7,255 nucleotides of DNA from Pseudobutyrivibrio sp. (GCA_017557715.1 JAFYYE010000372.1:1-7255), one strand, 5' to 3'; shown: positions 1 through 5,652, counted from the stretch's first letter. Made by a program: numbers and translations. Notes: generated by a model not told the origin, from the sequence alone.

Positions 1-342
1 AAGATTATCAACATAATCCATATATTTCGCATATAAATCAGGAGAATCCTCTCTAAACAGTTCATAACTATCTAAAGTTCCAGCAGGAGTAATATAACGA
101 CTATTTTTTTCTTTATACAGCTCATCCTCCCATATTTCTCTTGCACTTACTTCGCCACTCTTTTTTGAAGGCATTGTTTCTTGACGTTTAAGCCGTTTTC
201 TAGCATTGTCAGATATTTCTAATATATCATTATTCAGAGTATTCTCAGAAGATAAGCTATCGTCATTTCCCTTTGTTTTGGGTAGTATAATATTATTGGC
301 CAAACTCTTAATAAGTGGATTATTAATTGATATTCTATTCAT
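1..342 (-). CDS. Hypothetical protein, N-terminal 114 residues (runs off the left edge)
   Basis: An open frame with no stop runs from an ATG at 342 to the window edge, giving exactly 114 codons. It begins MNRISINNPL, continues through a polar, low-complexity stretch, then a basic segment ISDNARKRLKRQE (about residues 43-55), and an acidic/aromatic part containing YITPAGTLDSYELF (about 83-96). There is no signal peptide or membrane segment in the visible part. It starts only 20 bases after the stop of the secreted-protein gene on the same strand, so the two are probably co-transcribed. The Shine-Dalgarno match is weak (GTGGG, about 11 bases away), which may mean translation depends on the upstream gene. 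An in-frame GTG at 357 is possible but has no better binding site. I do not recognise the family. Coding status is likely from the long open frame and operon position; function is unknown. Confidence 0.6.
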   Translation of the reverse strand, partial: MNRISINNPLIKSLANNIILPKTKGNDDSLSSENTLNNDILEISDNARKRLKRQETMPSKKSGEVSAREIWEDELYKEKNSRYITPAGTLDSYELFREDSPDLYAKYMDYVDNL

Positions 343-362
343 AAGCAGTATACCCACTTTTC

Positions 363-1784
363 TTAGTTTCTAAAAAACGACTCACGCTTCAGCAAATAGA
401 AGATTTCTGTTCCTTTAATTGAAGTGTTATTTACTGGAGTAATTTCAACATCCATAACATCATAGTATTGGAACGCGCGCTCACCTTGATATACATTTGA
501 ACCGACTCCTGATAAAACAGGAATATACGCTTTAAATAATCCTGTATTATCGGAAGCAGCTTGTCCGTTGGTATACGCCATATCTTCTCGATACATATCA
601 ATCCATGATCGATTGGTTACTGTCCCATGTACTTGTGCGTTTGGAGCAGTTTGCTTTACTCCATTTTCATCTAAATAATATGTTTTTCCAACAATCTGAA
701 CATATGTATTATCTGTTTCAGTTATACGATATCGTCGACCTTCTACATATGGATTAACTAAAACAGCACCATTTCCTCCGATCGAGGTAATTTCAATTAA
801 ATCAACTCGACCAACTGGTTCTATTGAAAATTTATATGTTCCAATATTATTTATATTAAAGCTGTCTAACGAATTTGTATTTATAACTCGTAAATAATAA
901 TGACCTGGAGCAAGGTCTAATTCGCCACCATTTCCTTCACCAATTTTTAATAAACCAAAGTACTGTGGGTTAGAACTATAGTTCTGATATATTTGAATCT
1001 TAGCTCCATTAGTTGATGAATTATCTATATATAAACGCATTTTGTCATATGCTGGTGAATCCTCTACTGTGAACTCATACCAATCTGTATCTAATGGAGA
1101 ATTAAGATTTCTTGTAACATTTACTGTTGCATAATTGTTAAAGATTAGAGTTGTTGCCTGTGCTGCAAATTCGTCCGATTCAAACTGATCCTTAGCGTTA
1201 GTCGTAATAGCTATATCTAAAATGTATGGATCATTTAAACTTCCCCCTTGCACAGAAATGACGCATAAATAAACTTCAACATTTGAAGAAGCATAGTATC
1301 CAATTGATTCTTCGATTGTTTTATGACCTTCACGCATAGCAGTAATATAATCGCTTTGAGTCAAAAGATTGAATGACGAATTATACAATCTCAAATCATA
1401 ATCAATCTGAGAATTATTAGGAGGTGTTAAACGCGCTTGTAAATAATCTCCAGCAGAAAGTGTTAATGGATATAGCGCATATTGACCTGCTTGTGGTAGG
1501 ACACCAGATTGTGAACCATAAAGCATTGTAGCATTTCCTACACTCTCTACTTGCAAACTGTCACTTACGTTATCAATGGTAGATGCTTCGATAGATTCGA
1601 TAGAGAAATTTTCATTTAAAAGATTTTTGTCATCATTTAATTCTAGTAAGGATTGATTTTCTAGATAAAAATCACTAGTATCTAGGCTTACTTCAGAATA
1701 CTCTAAAGCTTTGCTTGTTAATACATTGAAGTTTACTACTAAGAGAAAAGATAGAACCAGTGAAAAAATTACCTTTTTTCTCAT
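363..1784 (-). CDS. Secreted protein with two PPC-like beta domains
   Basis: The 473-residue product starts with a clear signal peptide: MRKK, a hydrophobic core (VIFSLVLSFLLVVNF), then a likely signal peptidase I site after SKA at residue 26. An acidic, Ser/Asn-rich linker follows to about residue 85. Two segments then resemble bacterial pre-peptidase C-terminal (PPC) domains. The first (about 87-195) has DYDLRLYN and VEVYLCVI; the second (about 201-323) has DTDWYEFTV, AKIQIY and LAPGHYYLRV. The last ~140 residues contain a beta-rich segment (NAQVHGTVTNRSW, NTGLFKAYIPV) that looks like an extracellular Ig- or carboxypeptidase-regulatory-like fold. No peptidase, LPxTG or transmembrane anchor is visible, so it should be released or held non-covalently. 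I chose the start at 1784 because AAGGAGG lies 5 bases upstream; a start at 1847 would put 21 residues ahead of the signal peptide. PPC domains usually accompany secreted proteases; here they stand alone. A binding or surface role is inference. Confidence 0.87.
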   Translation of the reverse strand: MRKKVIFSLVLSFLLVVNFNVLTSKALEYSEVSLDTSDFYLENQSLLELNDDKNLLNENFSIESIEASTIDNVSDSLQVESVGNATMLYGSQSGVLPQAGQYALYPLTLSAGDYLQARLTPPNNSQIDYDLRLYNSSFNLLTQSDYITAMREGHKTIEESIGYYASSNVEVYLCVISVQGGSLNDPYILDIAITTNAKDQFESDEFAAQATTLIFNNYATVNVTRNLNSPLDTDWYEFTVEDSPAYDKMRLYIDNSSTNGAKIQIYQNYSSNPQYFGLLKIGEGNGGELDLAPGHYYLRVINTNSLDSFNINNIGTYKFSIEPVGRVDLIEITSIGGNGAVLVNPYVEGRRYRITETDNTYVQIVGKTYYLDENGVKQTAPNAQVHGTVTNRSWIDMYREDMAYTNGQAASDNTGLFKAYIPVLSGVGSNVYQGERAFQYYDVMDVEITPVNNTSIKGTEIFYLLKRESFFRN

Positions 1785-1789
1785 AAAAA

Positions 1790-1796
1790 CCTCCTT
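1790..1796 (-). promoter_or_regulatory. Ribosome binding site fixing the start of the secreted protein
   Basis: Read on the minus strand this is AAGGAGG, a perfect anti-16S match, five bases before the ATG at 1784. It sits inside the longer open frame that begins at 1847, so it argues for the shorter protein whose first residues are the signal peptide. Confidence 0.85.
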
Positions 1797-1814
1797 TTCA
1801 AAAAATGATACCCT

Positions 1815-1833
1815 TACACAAAAAAAATGTGTA
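1815..1833. repeat. Inverted repeat TACACA / TGTGTA
   Basis: TACACA (1815-1820) and TGTGTA (1828-1833) are perfect 6-base arms separated by seven A residues. It lies in the leader of the secreted-protein gene, about 30-50 bases upstream of its start codon. It shares the ACACA/TGTGT core with the palindrome at 1850-1867. The stem is too weak in G/C to be a convincing terminator; a protein-binding site is possible but unproven. Confidence 0.4.
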
Positions 1834-1849
1834 TTAACTAAGAGCATTT

Positions 1850-1867
1850 AAACACACAATTGTGTTT
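1850..1867. repeat. AAACACA-CAAT-TGTGTTT inverted repeat between sigma-factor and secreted-protein genes
   Basis: Seven-base arms AAACACA (1850-1856) and TGTGTTT (1861-1867) with a 4-base loop; the central 12 bases, ACACAATTGTGT, form a perfect palindrome. It lies in the 113-base gap downstream of the sigma-factor stop and upstream of the secreted-protein gene, both on the minus strand. On the plus strand it is followed by a T-rich run, but no plus-strand gene ends here and each arm has only two G/C pairs. An operator for the downstream gene is therefore as plausible as a weak terminator. Confidence 0.45.
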
Positions 1868-1897
1868 TTTCTTTGTGAAAAGTGTGAATTTGCTAAT

Positions 1898-2572
1898 CTA
1901 CACAATTTTCCCATCATTCATTCCCTCTCTCAACGTAGCTAAGGCCTGCTCTTCGATTATTTTAATGTACTTTTCTGTCAGATGAAAATACGCAGCTGTT
2001 TCGCTGATACTCTTACATTCTAATGAACCCAATCCATAGTGATAAGCCAGTAACCTTCTTTGGCGAGCTGGTAAAAGCTTCAATCGATTGTACATCTTCT
2101 CAAGCATTACATGAAGAACTGCAAGTCTTGCGGTGGGGTCAAATTCTGCAGAAGGAACTGTTTCTGTGATATGAACATCAAATTCATTGTTAGAATAATC
2201 CTCATCCAAGAAAACTAATGACATTCCAGATTCAATGATTCTATTCTCAAATGCTGAGATACCTTTTCTGCACAAGTCTGTCATTGCATTCTTAACAATT
2301 GTGTAGGCATAGGTAGAAAACTTTGTGTTATTGGACTCATCATAAGTCTGCGCGGCTCGAAGCAATGCAATTCTACCTTCTTGTATGATATCGTCTTTTT
2401 CAATTCCGCCCCAGTGATTTAAATCTAAATCATAGGCAACTTCCATACTACCTGCCAGCCCAACAATAAGAGCTTCATTTTCCATTAGAAGTTGAGTTTC
2501 AGCCAATAAATCATTATTCCTTATCAAGCTACAAAGATTTCTATTGTGTTGGTCTTTATCAATATTTTCCAT
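1898..2572 (-). CDS. Small sigma-70-like factor (sigma region 2 and region 4)
   Basis: This 224-residue protein has the layout of a short sigma-70 family factor. Region 2 spans about residues 28-105: DDIIQEGRIALLRAAQTYDE (60-79) is the classic core-RNA-polymerase-binding helix, and KFSTYAYTIVKNAMTDLCRK (84-103) matches the -10 recognition helices. A variable linker (about 106-155) carries an acidic segment (LDEDYSNNEFD). Region 4 (about 162-215) has LPARQRRLLAYHYGLG followed by a helix-turn-helix (SISETAAYFHLTEKYIKIIEEQALATLRE). Region 1.1 and a full region 3 are absent, so it is not a housekeeping sigma. Its ATG overlaps the stop of the XRE gene by one base (TAATG), indicating translational coupling. 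Small sigma-like proteins of this type occur on Firmicute mobile elements, where they direct transcription of element genes. Its target promoters are unknown; the genes on this window are candidates. Confidence 0.9.
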   Translation of the reverse strand: MENIDKDQHNRNLCSLIRNNDLLAETQLLMENEALIVGLAGSMEVAYDLDLNHWGGIEKDDIIQEGRIALLRAAQTYDESNNTKFSTYAYTIVKNAMTDLCRKGISAFENRIIESGMSLVFLDEDYSNNEFDVHITETVPSAEFDPTARLAVLHVMLEKMYNRLKLLPARQRRLLAYHYGLGSLECKSISETAAYFHLTEKYIKIIEEQALATLREGMNDGKIV

Positions 2573-3426
2573 TACATTTCTTTCCCTATATCCATAAGTG
2601 TTGGGGCTATCTGAGATATAGCCGACTCTACACGAGCTTTATTCTCTGGTGAGAGTGAAGATGCTTTCTCTACAGAAGTATTCATTGCTTTAATAATGAT
2701 TTCCTTCTTTTGTTCTTCTGTTAAATCTTTTATATTTGGAATCTTGGCTGCCTCAGATTTCACTGTATCAAGAATGTCGTAATAAATGACTTTCTGTTGC
2801 TTTTGATATTCACTAACTTCATCAGTAATCTTATTTTGAATTTCCTTTACTGCTCCCATAAGTTGTCTTTGGATTCTGTCAAACTCATAGGTGGTAGCAG
2901 GAACCTTTGCATGTTTGAATTGCTTTTTTAAATCCTGGATATCTTTATCATCTTTTGGAAGCTCGCCAGTATTTTGATATTCCAAAATCATATCATAGTT
3001 GAAATCCATGAGGGCATTCTGAGCCTTTAACAAGTCAGAAACTGCTCCAGAAAAGTAAGTCGCCATCATCTTAGTTGCCACAGCAAATTTGTTATTTATA
3101 AGAAGTTCATTGATAACTCTGGCATCTACTTTTCCTGTATAGAGATTCTTTGCTGCTTCAACACTTAGTCCTAACTCACCAATGTCGTAGTAAGTCTTTT
3201 CTGGTGTATTTGAAATTCCAAGAATGTAATCTACTGATACATTGTAAAGTTTGGCTAACTTCAAAAGTACATCACTGTTGATACTCTTTATTTCCCCACG
3301 TTCAATTCTTCCATATCTAGAACGATCTACTTCAATCGTATCTGCCAGTTTATTTCTTGAATAGCCGTGTTCCTCTCTAAGTTCTCTTAATCTTTCTTGA
3401 AGATTACCTGGTAAACGTTCACTCAT
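2572..3426 (-). CDS. XRE-family helix-turn-helix regulator with long helical C-terminus
   Basis: The N-terminus is a Cro/C1-type DNA-binding domain (about residues 8-70): LQERLRELREEHGYSRNKLA, then the recognition helix region VDRSRYGRIERGE, ending with LLKLAKLYNVSVDYILGISN. The remaining ~210 residues are mostly helical and charged, with coiled-coil-like stretches (FDRIQRQLMGAVKEIQNKIT, 185-210 area, and DLTEEQKKEIIIKAMNTSVE). They show no peptidase or Xre-Cro partner motif I recognise, so they may serve for oligomerization or ligand/partner binding. I give the ATG at 3426; a TTG at 3429 one codon upstream is better spaced (7 instead of 10 bases) from the GGGAG site at 3437-3441. The gene diverges from the mobilization operon, with the transfer origin between them, and is coupled to the sigma gene by TAATG. 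A likely role is control of itself, the sigma factor and possibly transfer. The fold call is firm; the target is inferred. Confidence 0.9.
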   Translation of the reverse strand: MSERLPGNLQERLRELREEHGYSRNKLADTIEVDRSRYGRIERGEIKSINSDVLLKLAKLYNVSVDYILGISNTPEKTYYDIGELGLSVEAAKNLYTGKVDARVINELLINNKFAVATKMMATYFSGAVSDLLKAQNALMDFNYDMILEYQNTGELPKDDKDIQDLKKQFKHAKVPATTYEFDRIQRQLMGAVKEIQNKITDEVSEYQKQQKVIYYDILDTVKSEAAKIPNIKDLTEEQKKEIIIKAMNTSVEKASSLSPENKARVESAISQIAPTLMDIGKEM

Positions 3427-3461
3427 CAATACATTTCTCCCTACTAAAAATATCTTTAAAA

Positions 3462-3470
3462 ATCATAGCA
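3462..3470 (-). promoter_or_regulatory. Extended -10 promoter for the XRE/sigma genes
   Basis: On the minus strand this reads TGCTATGAT, an extended -10 element (TG-n-TATGAT, five of six matches to TATAAT). No good -35 is present at 16-18 bases, which is typical of extended -10 promoters. Transcription would start near 3455, about 30 bases ahead of the XRE start codon. The candidate operator at 3475-3492 would cover its -35 area. Confidence 0.5.
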
Positions 3471-3474
3471 TAGG

Positions 3475-3492
3475 TGGTGCAAATATGCATCA
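3475..3492. promoter_or_regulatory. Candidate operator TGGTGCA-AATA-TGCATCA
   Basis: Two 7-base half-sites, TGGTGCA (3475-3481) and TGCATCA (3486-3492), form an inverted repeat with one mismatch and a 4-base spacer. The site lies immediately upstream of the extended -10 element, where a bound repressor would block RNA polymerase. Cro/C1-type regulators typically bind such dyads in their own promoters, so autoregulation by the adjacent XRE protein is the natural guess. There is no second copy that I can see in the window. Confidence 0.4.
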
Positions 3493-3619
3493 TTCTCGCA
3501 CTCAAATTTCAAATCAATAGCTAAAAATTGCAATATTAAAGCAAAACAGGGGTAAGTCTAATTTTCCTCGTAACATTAAGTAGAAGGATGAAAATCCACC
3601 GCCGTAGTGCTTTTTAAAT

Positions 3620-3672
3620 CCCTTACTTTTAAGTAAGGGCGCACTTCTATACCTCTTCAAGAGGTATGTGCG
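3620..3672 (-). other. oriT: Origin of transfer (oriT), IncQ/MobQ type
   Basis: Read on the minus strand, a 9-base inverted repeat ATACCTCTT-G-AAGAGGTAT (3667 down to 3649) is followed after two bases by the core AAGTGCGCCCTTAC (3646 down to 3633). This is the arrangement known from IncQ plasmids (RSF1010/R1162) and Gram-positive relatives such as pIP501: inverted repeat, then AAGTGCG|CCCT. By analogy the relaxase should nick the minus strand between 3640 and 3639. Directly after the nick is a second perfect inverted repeat, CCCTTACTT / AAGTAAGGG in plus-strand terms (3620-3628 and 3631-3639), with a 2-base loop. The flanking GTGCG at 3668-3672 can extend pairing with CGCAC at 3640-3644 across a 4-base bulge. 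A cognate MobQ-type relaxase is encoded 0.5 kb away, which strongly supports the call. The nick position is inferred from the family. Confidence 0.87.
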
Positions 3673-3743
3673 TTTTGCGTTGCAAAAGTCTTCCCGACTT
3701 CGTCGATTTTGCGTTCGCTGTCGCTCCGGGATTGCAGGCAATC
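3673..3743. repeat. Cluster of short repeats beside the transfer origin
   Basis: The stretch contains TTTTGC-GTT-GCAAAA (3673-3687, 6-base arms), a direct repeat TTTTGCGTT (3673-3681 and 3707-3715, 34 bases apart), and GATTGC-AG-GCAATC (3730-3743, 6-base arms). Its G/C content is visibly higher than in the neighbouring genes. It lies between oriT and the first mob gene, where accessory relaxosome proteins often bind or where a single-strand initiation site may lie. Which of these applies, if any, cannot be told from sequence. Confidence 0.5.
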
Positions 3744-3791
3744 GTACAAGACACATTTAAACTAAAAACAATTATGAAAGGAAATCAAACT

Positions 3792-4151
3792 ATGGAAAAC
3801 AAAGAAAAGAACCTTGTTCAAGATGTTTATGTTACAAACCCCAAAGTAGCAAAATCCCTTCTTGAATATGAACATGCCAAAGACGTTCATCAAAAGATGC
3901 AGGCACGATGTGAGCATCTGGATCATCGAATCACGCAGATGGAAAACAAGATTAAGTACCAAAACAAACAGGAAAGAAAAAGAAGAACTCACAGGCTTTG
4001 CACCAGAGCAGGACACATTGAATCACTTCTTCCTGAAACAAAAGAGCTAACAGACAGCCAGTTTATGGCATTCTGTGATGCTCTTTTTTCTTATCCAAAA
4101 GTAAAAGAACTAATCGCGAAATTGCTTACCAAGGTAAAGGAGGAAAACTAG
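3792..4151 (+). CDS. DUF3847-like mobilization accessory protein
   Basis: A 119-residue basic, helical protein. A predicted coiled coil (about residues 24-62, EYEHAKDVHQKMQARCEHLD...) leads into ERKRRTHRLCTRAGHIESLL (61-80) and ELTDSQFMAFCDALFSYPKV (85-104). The R-THRL-TR-(G)-ES-L block followed by ELTD is the pattern I know from DUF3847 proteins, which are typically encoded just ahead of MobA/MobL relaxases in Firmicutes. I chose the ATG at 3792 because AAAGGA (3777-3782) lies nine bases before it. Longer versions starting at 3774 or 3666 would run into the small-repeat region or oriT and lack a binding site. The gene abuts the relaxase gene directly (TAG then ATG), so the two are co-expressed. 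A role as an oriT-binding relaxosome partner is a reasonable inference from position, size and charge; no activity is established from the sequence. Confidence 0.85.
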   Translation: MENKEKNLVQDVYVTNPKVAKSLLEYEHAKDVHQKMQARCEHLDHRITQMENKIKYQNKQERKRRTHRLCTRAGHIESLLPETKELTDSQFMAFCDALFSYPKVKELIAKLLTKVKEEN

Positions 4152-5639
4152 ATGGCACTTTATCATTTTCATGTCACTCAGGTAAGTCGAGGTAAAGGTC
4201 AAAGCTGCGTTGCTGCTGATGCTTATATTACAGGAACCCGACTTCGTGATGATTATTATGGAAAATTTCATGACTACACCAAGAAAGAGGGAGTTCTTTT
4301 TACAGAGCTCCTTCTTCCAGACTATGCGCCTGAAAGATTAAAAGACAGAGAAGTTCTTTTTAATGAACTAGAGAAATTTGAAAAGCACCCAAAGGCTCAG
4401 CTTTGTTACAACTTCAATTTTGCTCTTCAAAATGAGTTGACCTATGAAGAAAACCTGGAAATAACCCAAAGGTTTATTAAAGAAAACTTCTTATCAAAAG
4501 GAATGATTGTAGACTATGCAGTTCATGACCCTGAACGGAACGGAGGAATTCAAAATCCCCATGTTCATATGCTTATTCCAATAAGACCTCTTAACAAGGA
4601 CGGAACTTGGGGAGAAAAGCAAAAGCGAGAATATCTTCTTGATGAAAATGGTGAAAGGATTAAAAAGCCAAATGGCAAATATGCTTTCAATGCTGTACCT
4701 ACCACTGACTGGGGAGCTCCTGAAACGCTTGATGCTTGGAGGAAAGCTTATGCAGATATCTTTAATAAGGCATTTGAAGAAAAGGGACTTGATTGCAGAA
4801 TAGACCATCGTTCTTATTCAGCCCAAGGACTTGAGTTACTTCCAACTATTCATGAAGGACCTCAGGTAAGAGCAATGGAAGCAAAGGGGATTAAAACTGA
4901 AATCGGTGATGAGAACCGCAGGATAAAAGCAGTTAATGAGATGTTAAAGAAGCTTTCATCAAATCTACTGAATATCTTTGAATGGCTTTCAGATTTTATT
5001 AAGGAATGTCATAAACAAAAGATTTATGTTCCATCATTGGGTGAGCTAGTTACCGACTATTATGACAAACGCTATAGCAATGCCTGGAGCAACAAAGCTA
5101 AGGTAAAAAATGTAAAGGAAAGAGCTTCTGTGATATTTTTCCTGACTCAAAATAACATTAACACCTTTGATGAACTTAAAGATTTTGTTCAAACATCCTA
5201 CAGAAAAGTTAATGAGCTGCAAGATGATATCACAGAGATAGATAAAGAGATTTCAAAAATCAAAGATGCTTTTCGCTATCGACAAATGCTGGCAGAAACA
5301 AAGCCAATATATGACAAGCAGTTTTCATTTCGCCTAAAGAAGAATCAGCAGAAATATGCTGATGAACATCGTGCTGAACTGGACAAATATCATTTAGCCA
5401 AACGAATGCTTGATCAGTACTGGTGTTGTAGCAAGCCTGACTGGAAAGCTTTGAAGGTGACATTAAGTAACCTTGAGGATTCTAGAAATAAAAAGCACGA
5501 GCTTTATAAGAGATGCAAACTTACTGCCAGTGAATCCTTTAGGATAAGAAAAATCGCAGAAGAAATGATTAAAAGAGATGATGTCACAACACCATCTCAT
5601 CAGGCTACAAGAAAACGTAAACACGATATTGAACGATAA
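4152..5639 (+). CDS. mobA: MobA/MobL-family relaxase (MobQ type)
   Basis: This 495-residue protein has the relaxase domain of the MobA/MobL family in its first ~265 residues. The N-terminus (ALYHFHVTQVSRGKGQSCVAA) is followed by DAY with Tyr25, the same position and context as the catalytic Tyr25 of RSF1010 MobA. The metal-binding HUH motif is NPHVHMLI (His137, His139), with His125 upstream in VHDPERNGG. The family's closing block HEGPQVRAMEAKGIKTEIGD (234-253) and NRRIKAVNEML are present. The C-terminal ~230 residues are helical and charged, with a coiled coil near 350-375 (VNELQDDITEIDKEISKI). No primase domain is fused, unlike RSF1010 MobA. The enzyme should nick the IncQ-like oriT at 3620-3672, stay joined to the 5' end and pilot the strand into a recipient through a transfer apparatus supplied by another element. 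AAAGGAGG (4136-4143) lies 8 bases before the ATG. It abuts the DUF3847-like gene and its stop overlaps the next gene's ribosome binding site. Confidence 0.95.
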   Translation: MALYHFHVTQVSRGKGQSCVAADAYITGTRLRDDYYGKFHDYTKKEGVLFTELLLPDYAPERLKDREVLFNELEKFEKHPKAQLCYNFNFALQNELTYEENLEITQRFIKENFLSKGMIVDYAVHDPERNGGIQNPHVHMLIPIRPLNKDGTWGEKQKREYLLDENGERIKKPNGKYAFNAVPTTDWGAPETLDAWRKAYADIFNKAFEEKGLDCRIDHRSYSAQGLELLPTIHEGPQVRAMEAKGIKTEIGDENRRIKAVNEMLKKLSSNLLNIFEWLSDFIKECHKQKIYVPSLGELVTDYYDKRYSNAWSNKAKVKNVKERASVIFFLTQNNINTFDELKDFVQTSYRKVNELQDDITEIDKEISKIKDAFRYRQMLAETKPIYDKQFSFRLKKNQQKYADEHRAELDKYHLAKRMLDQYWCCSKPDWKALKVTLSNLEDSRNKKHELYKRCKLTASESFRIRKIAEEMIKRDDVTTPSHQATRKRKHDIER

Positions 5640-5644
5640 GGAGG
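5638..5644 (+). promoter_or_regulatory. Ribosome binding site fixing a GTG start of the CHC2 gene
   Basis: AAGGAGG overlaps the last two bases of the relaxase stop codon (TAAGGAGG) and lies eight bases before GTG at 5653. An ATG at 5645-5647 in the gap is out of frame and meets a stop at once. Upstream in-frame ATGs at 5578 and 5581 lie inside the relaxase gene and lack a binding site. Confidence 0.85.
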
Positions 5645-5652
5645 ATGAAAAA

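Larger units (their letters stand above)
3427..3791. other. Divergent non-coding control region containing the transfer origin
   Basis: About 365 bases separate the leftward regulators from the rightward mobilization operon. From left to right I see the XRE ribosome binding site (3437-3441), an extended -10 promoter (3462-3470), an imperfect 18-base operator-like inverted repeat (3475-3492), and an AT-rich stretch to about 3600 with nothing recognised. Next come the origin of transfer (3620-3672), then a richer-in-G/C stretch with several small inverted repeats (3673-3743), and the AAAGGA site before the first mob gene. A plus-strand promoter is not obvious. TTGCAG at 3732-3737 with TTTAAA at 3756-3761 (18-base spacing) is only a weak match. 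Open frames crossing this region on either strand lack binding sites or family resemblance and run through the transfer-origin repeats. Confidence 0.75.

Noticed and set aside
1785..1847. Longer start for the secreted protein
   Set aside because: It would place 21 residues in front of a canonical signal peptide and bury a perfect AAGGAGG.
1850..1875. Rho-independent terminator on the plus strand (hairpin plus T-rich run)
   Set aside because: The stem has only two G/C pairs per arm and no plus-strand gene precedes it; kept as an inverted repeat only.
3590..3619. Tiny plus-strand frame beginning ATGAAAATCCACCGC (9 codons) after an AGAAGG-like site
   Set aside because: Too short and ends just before the oriT hairpin; could be a leader peptide, but nothing supports translation.
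3514..3756. Minus-strand open frame of 80 codons across the control region
   Set aside because: It runs straight through the oriT repeats, has no ribosome binding site at its start and no family resemblance; the repeats explain the sequence better.
3666..3791. A 42-codon upstream extension of the DUF3847-like gene
   Set aside because: The extension starts within the oriT inverted repeat and lacks a binding site; AAAGGA nine bases before 3792 supports the shorter form.
3762..4016. Minus-strand open frames opposite the mob operon, here and at 4494-4808, 5260-5463, 5463-5792, 6042-6248, 6262-6543 and 6694-6891
   Set aside because: Each lies antisense to a well-supported gene and gives a composition typical of antisense translation, with no recognizable domain.
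3862..4050. Plus-strand 62-codon frame inside the DUF3847-like gene
   Set aside because: It is an out-of-frame overlap with no binding site; the main frame carries the conserved THRLCTR block.
5578..5652. ATG starts giving the CHC2 protein 25 extra residues
   Set aside because: These starts lie inside the relaxase gene without a ribosome binding site; AAGGAGG at 5638-5644 points to the GTG at 5653, and DnaG-like proteins begin close to the finger.
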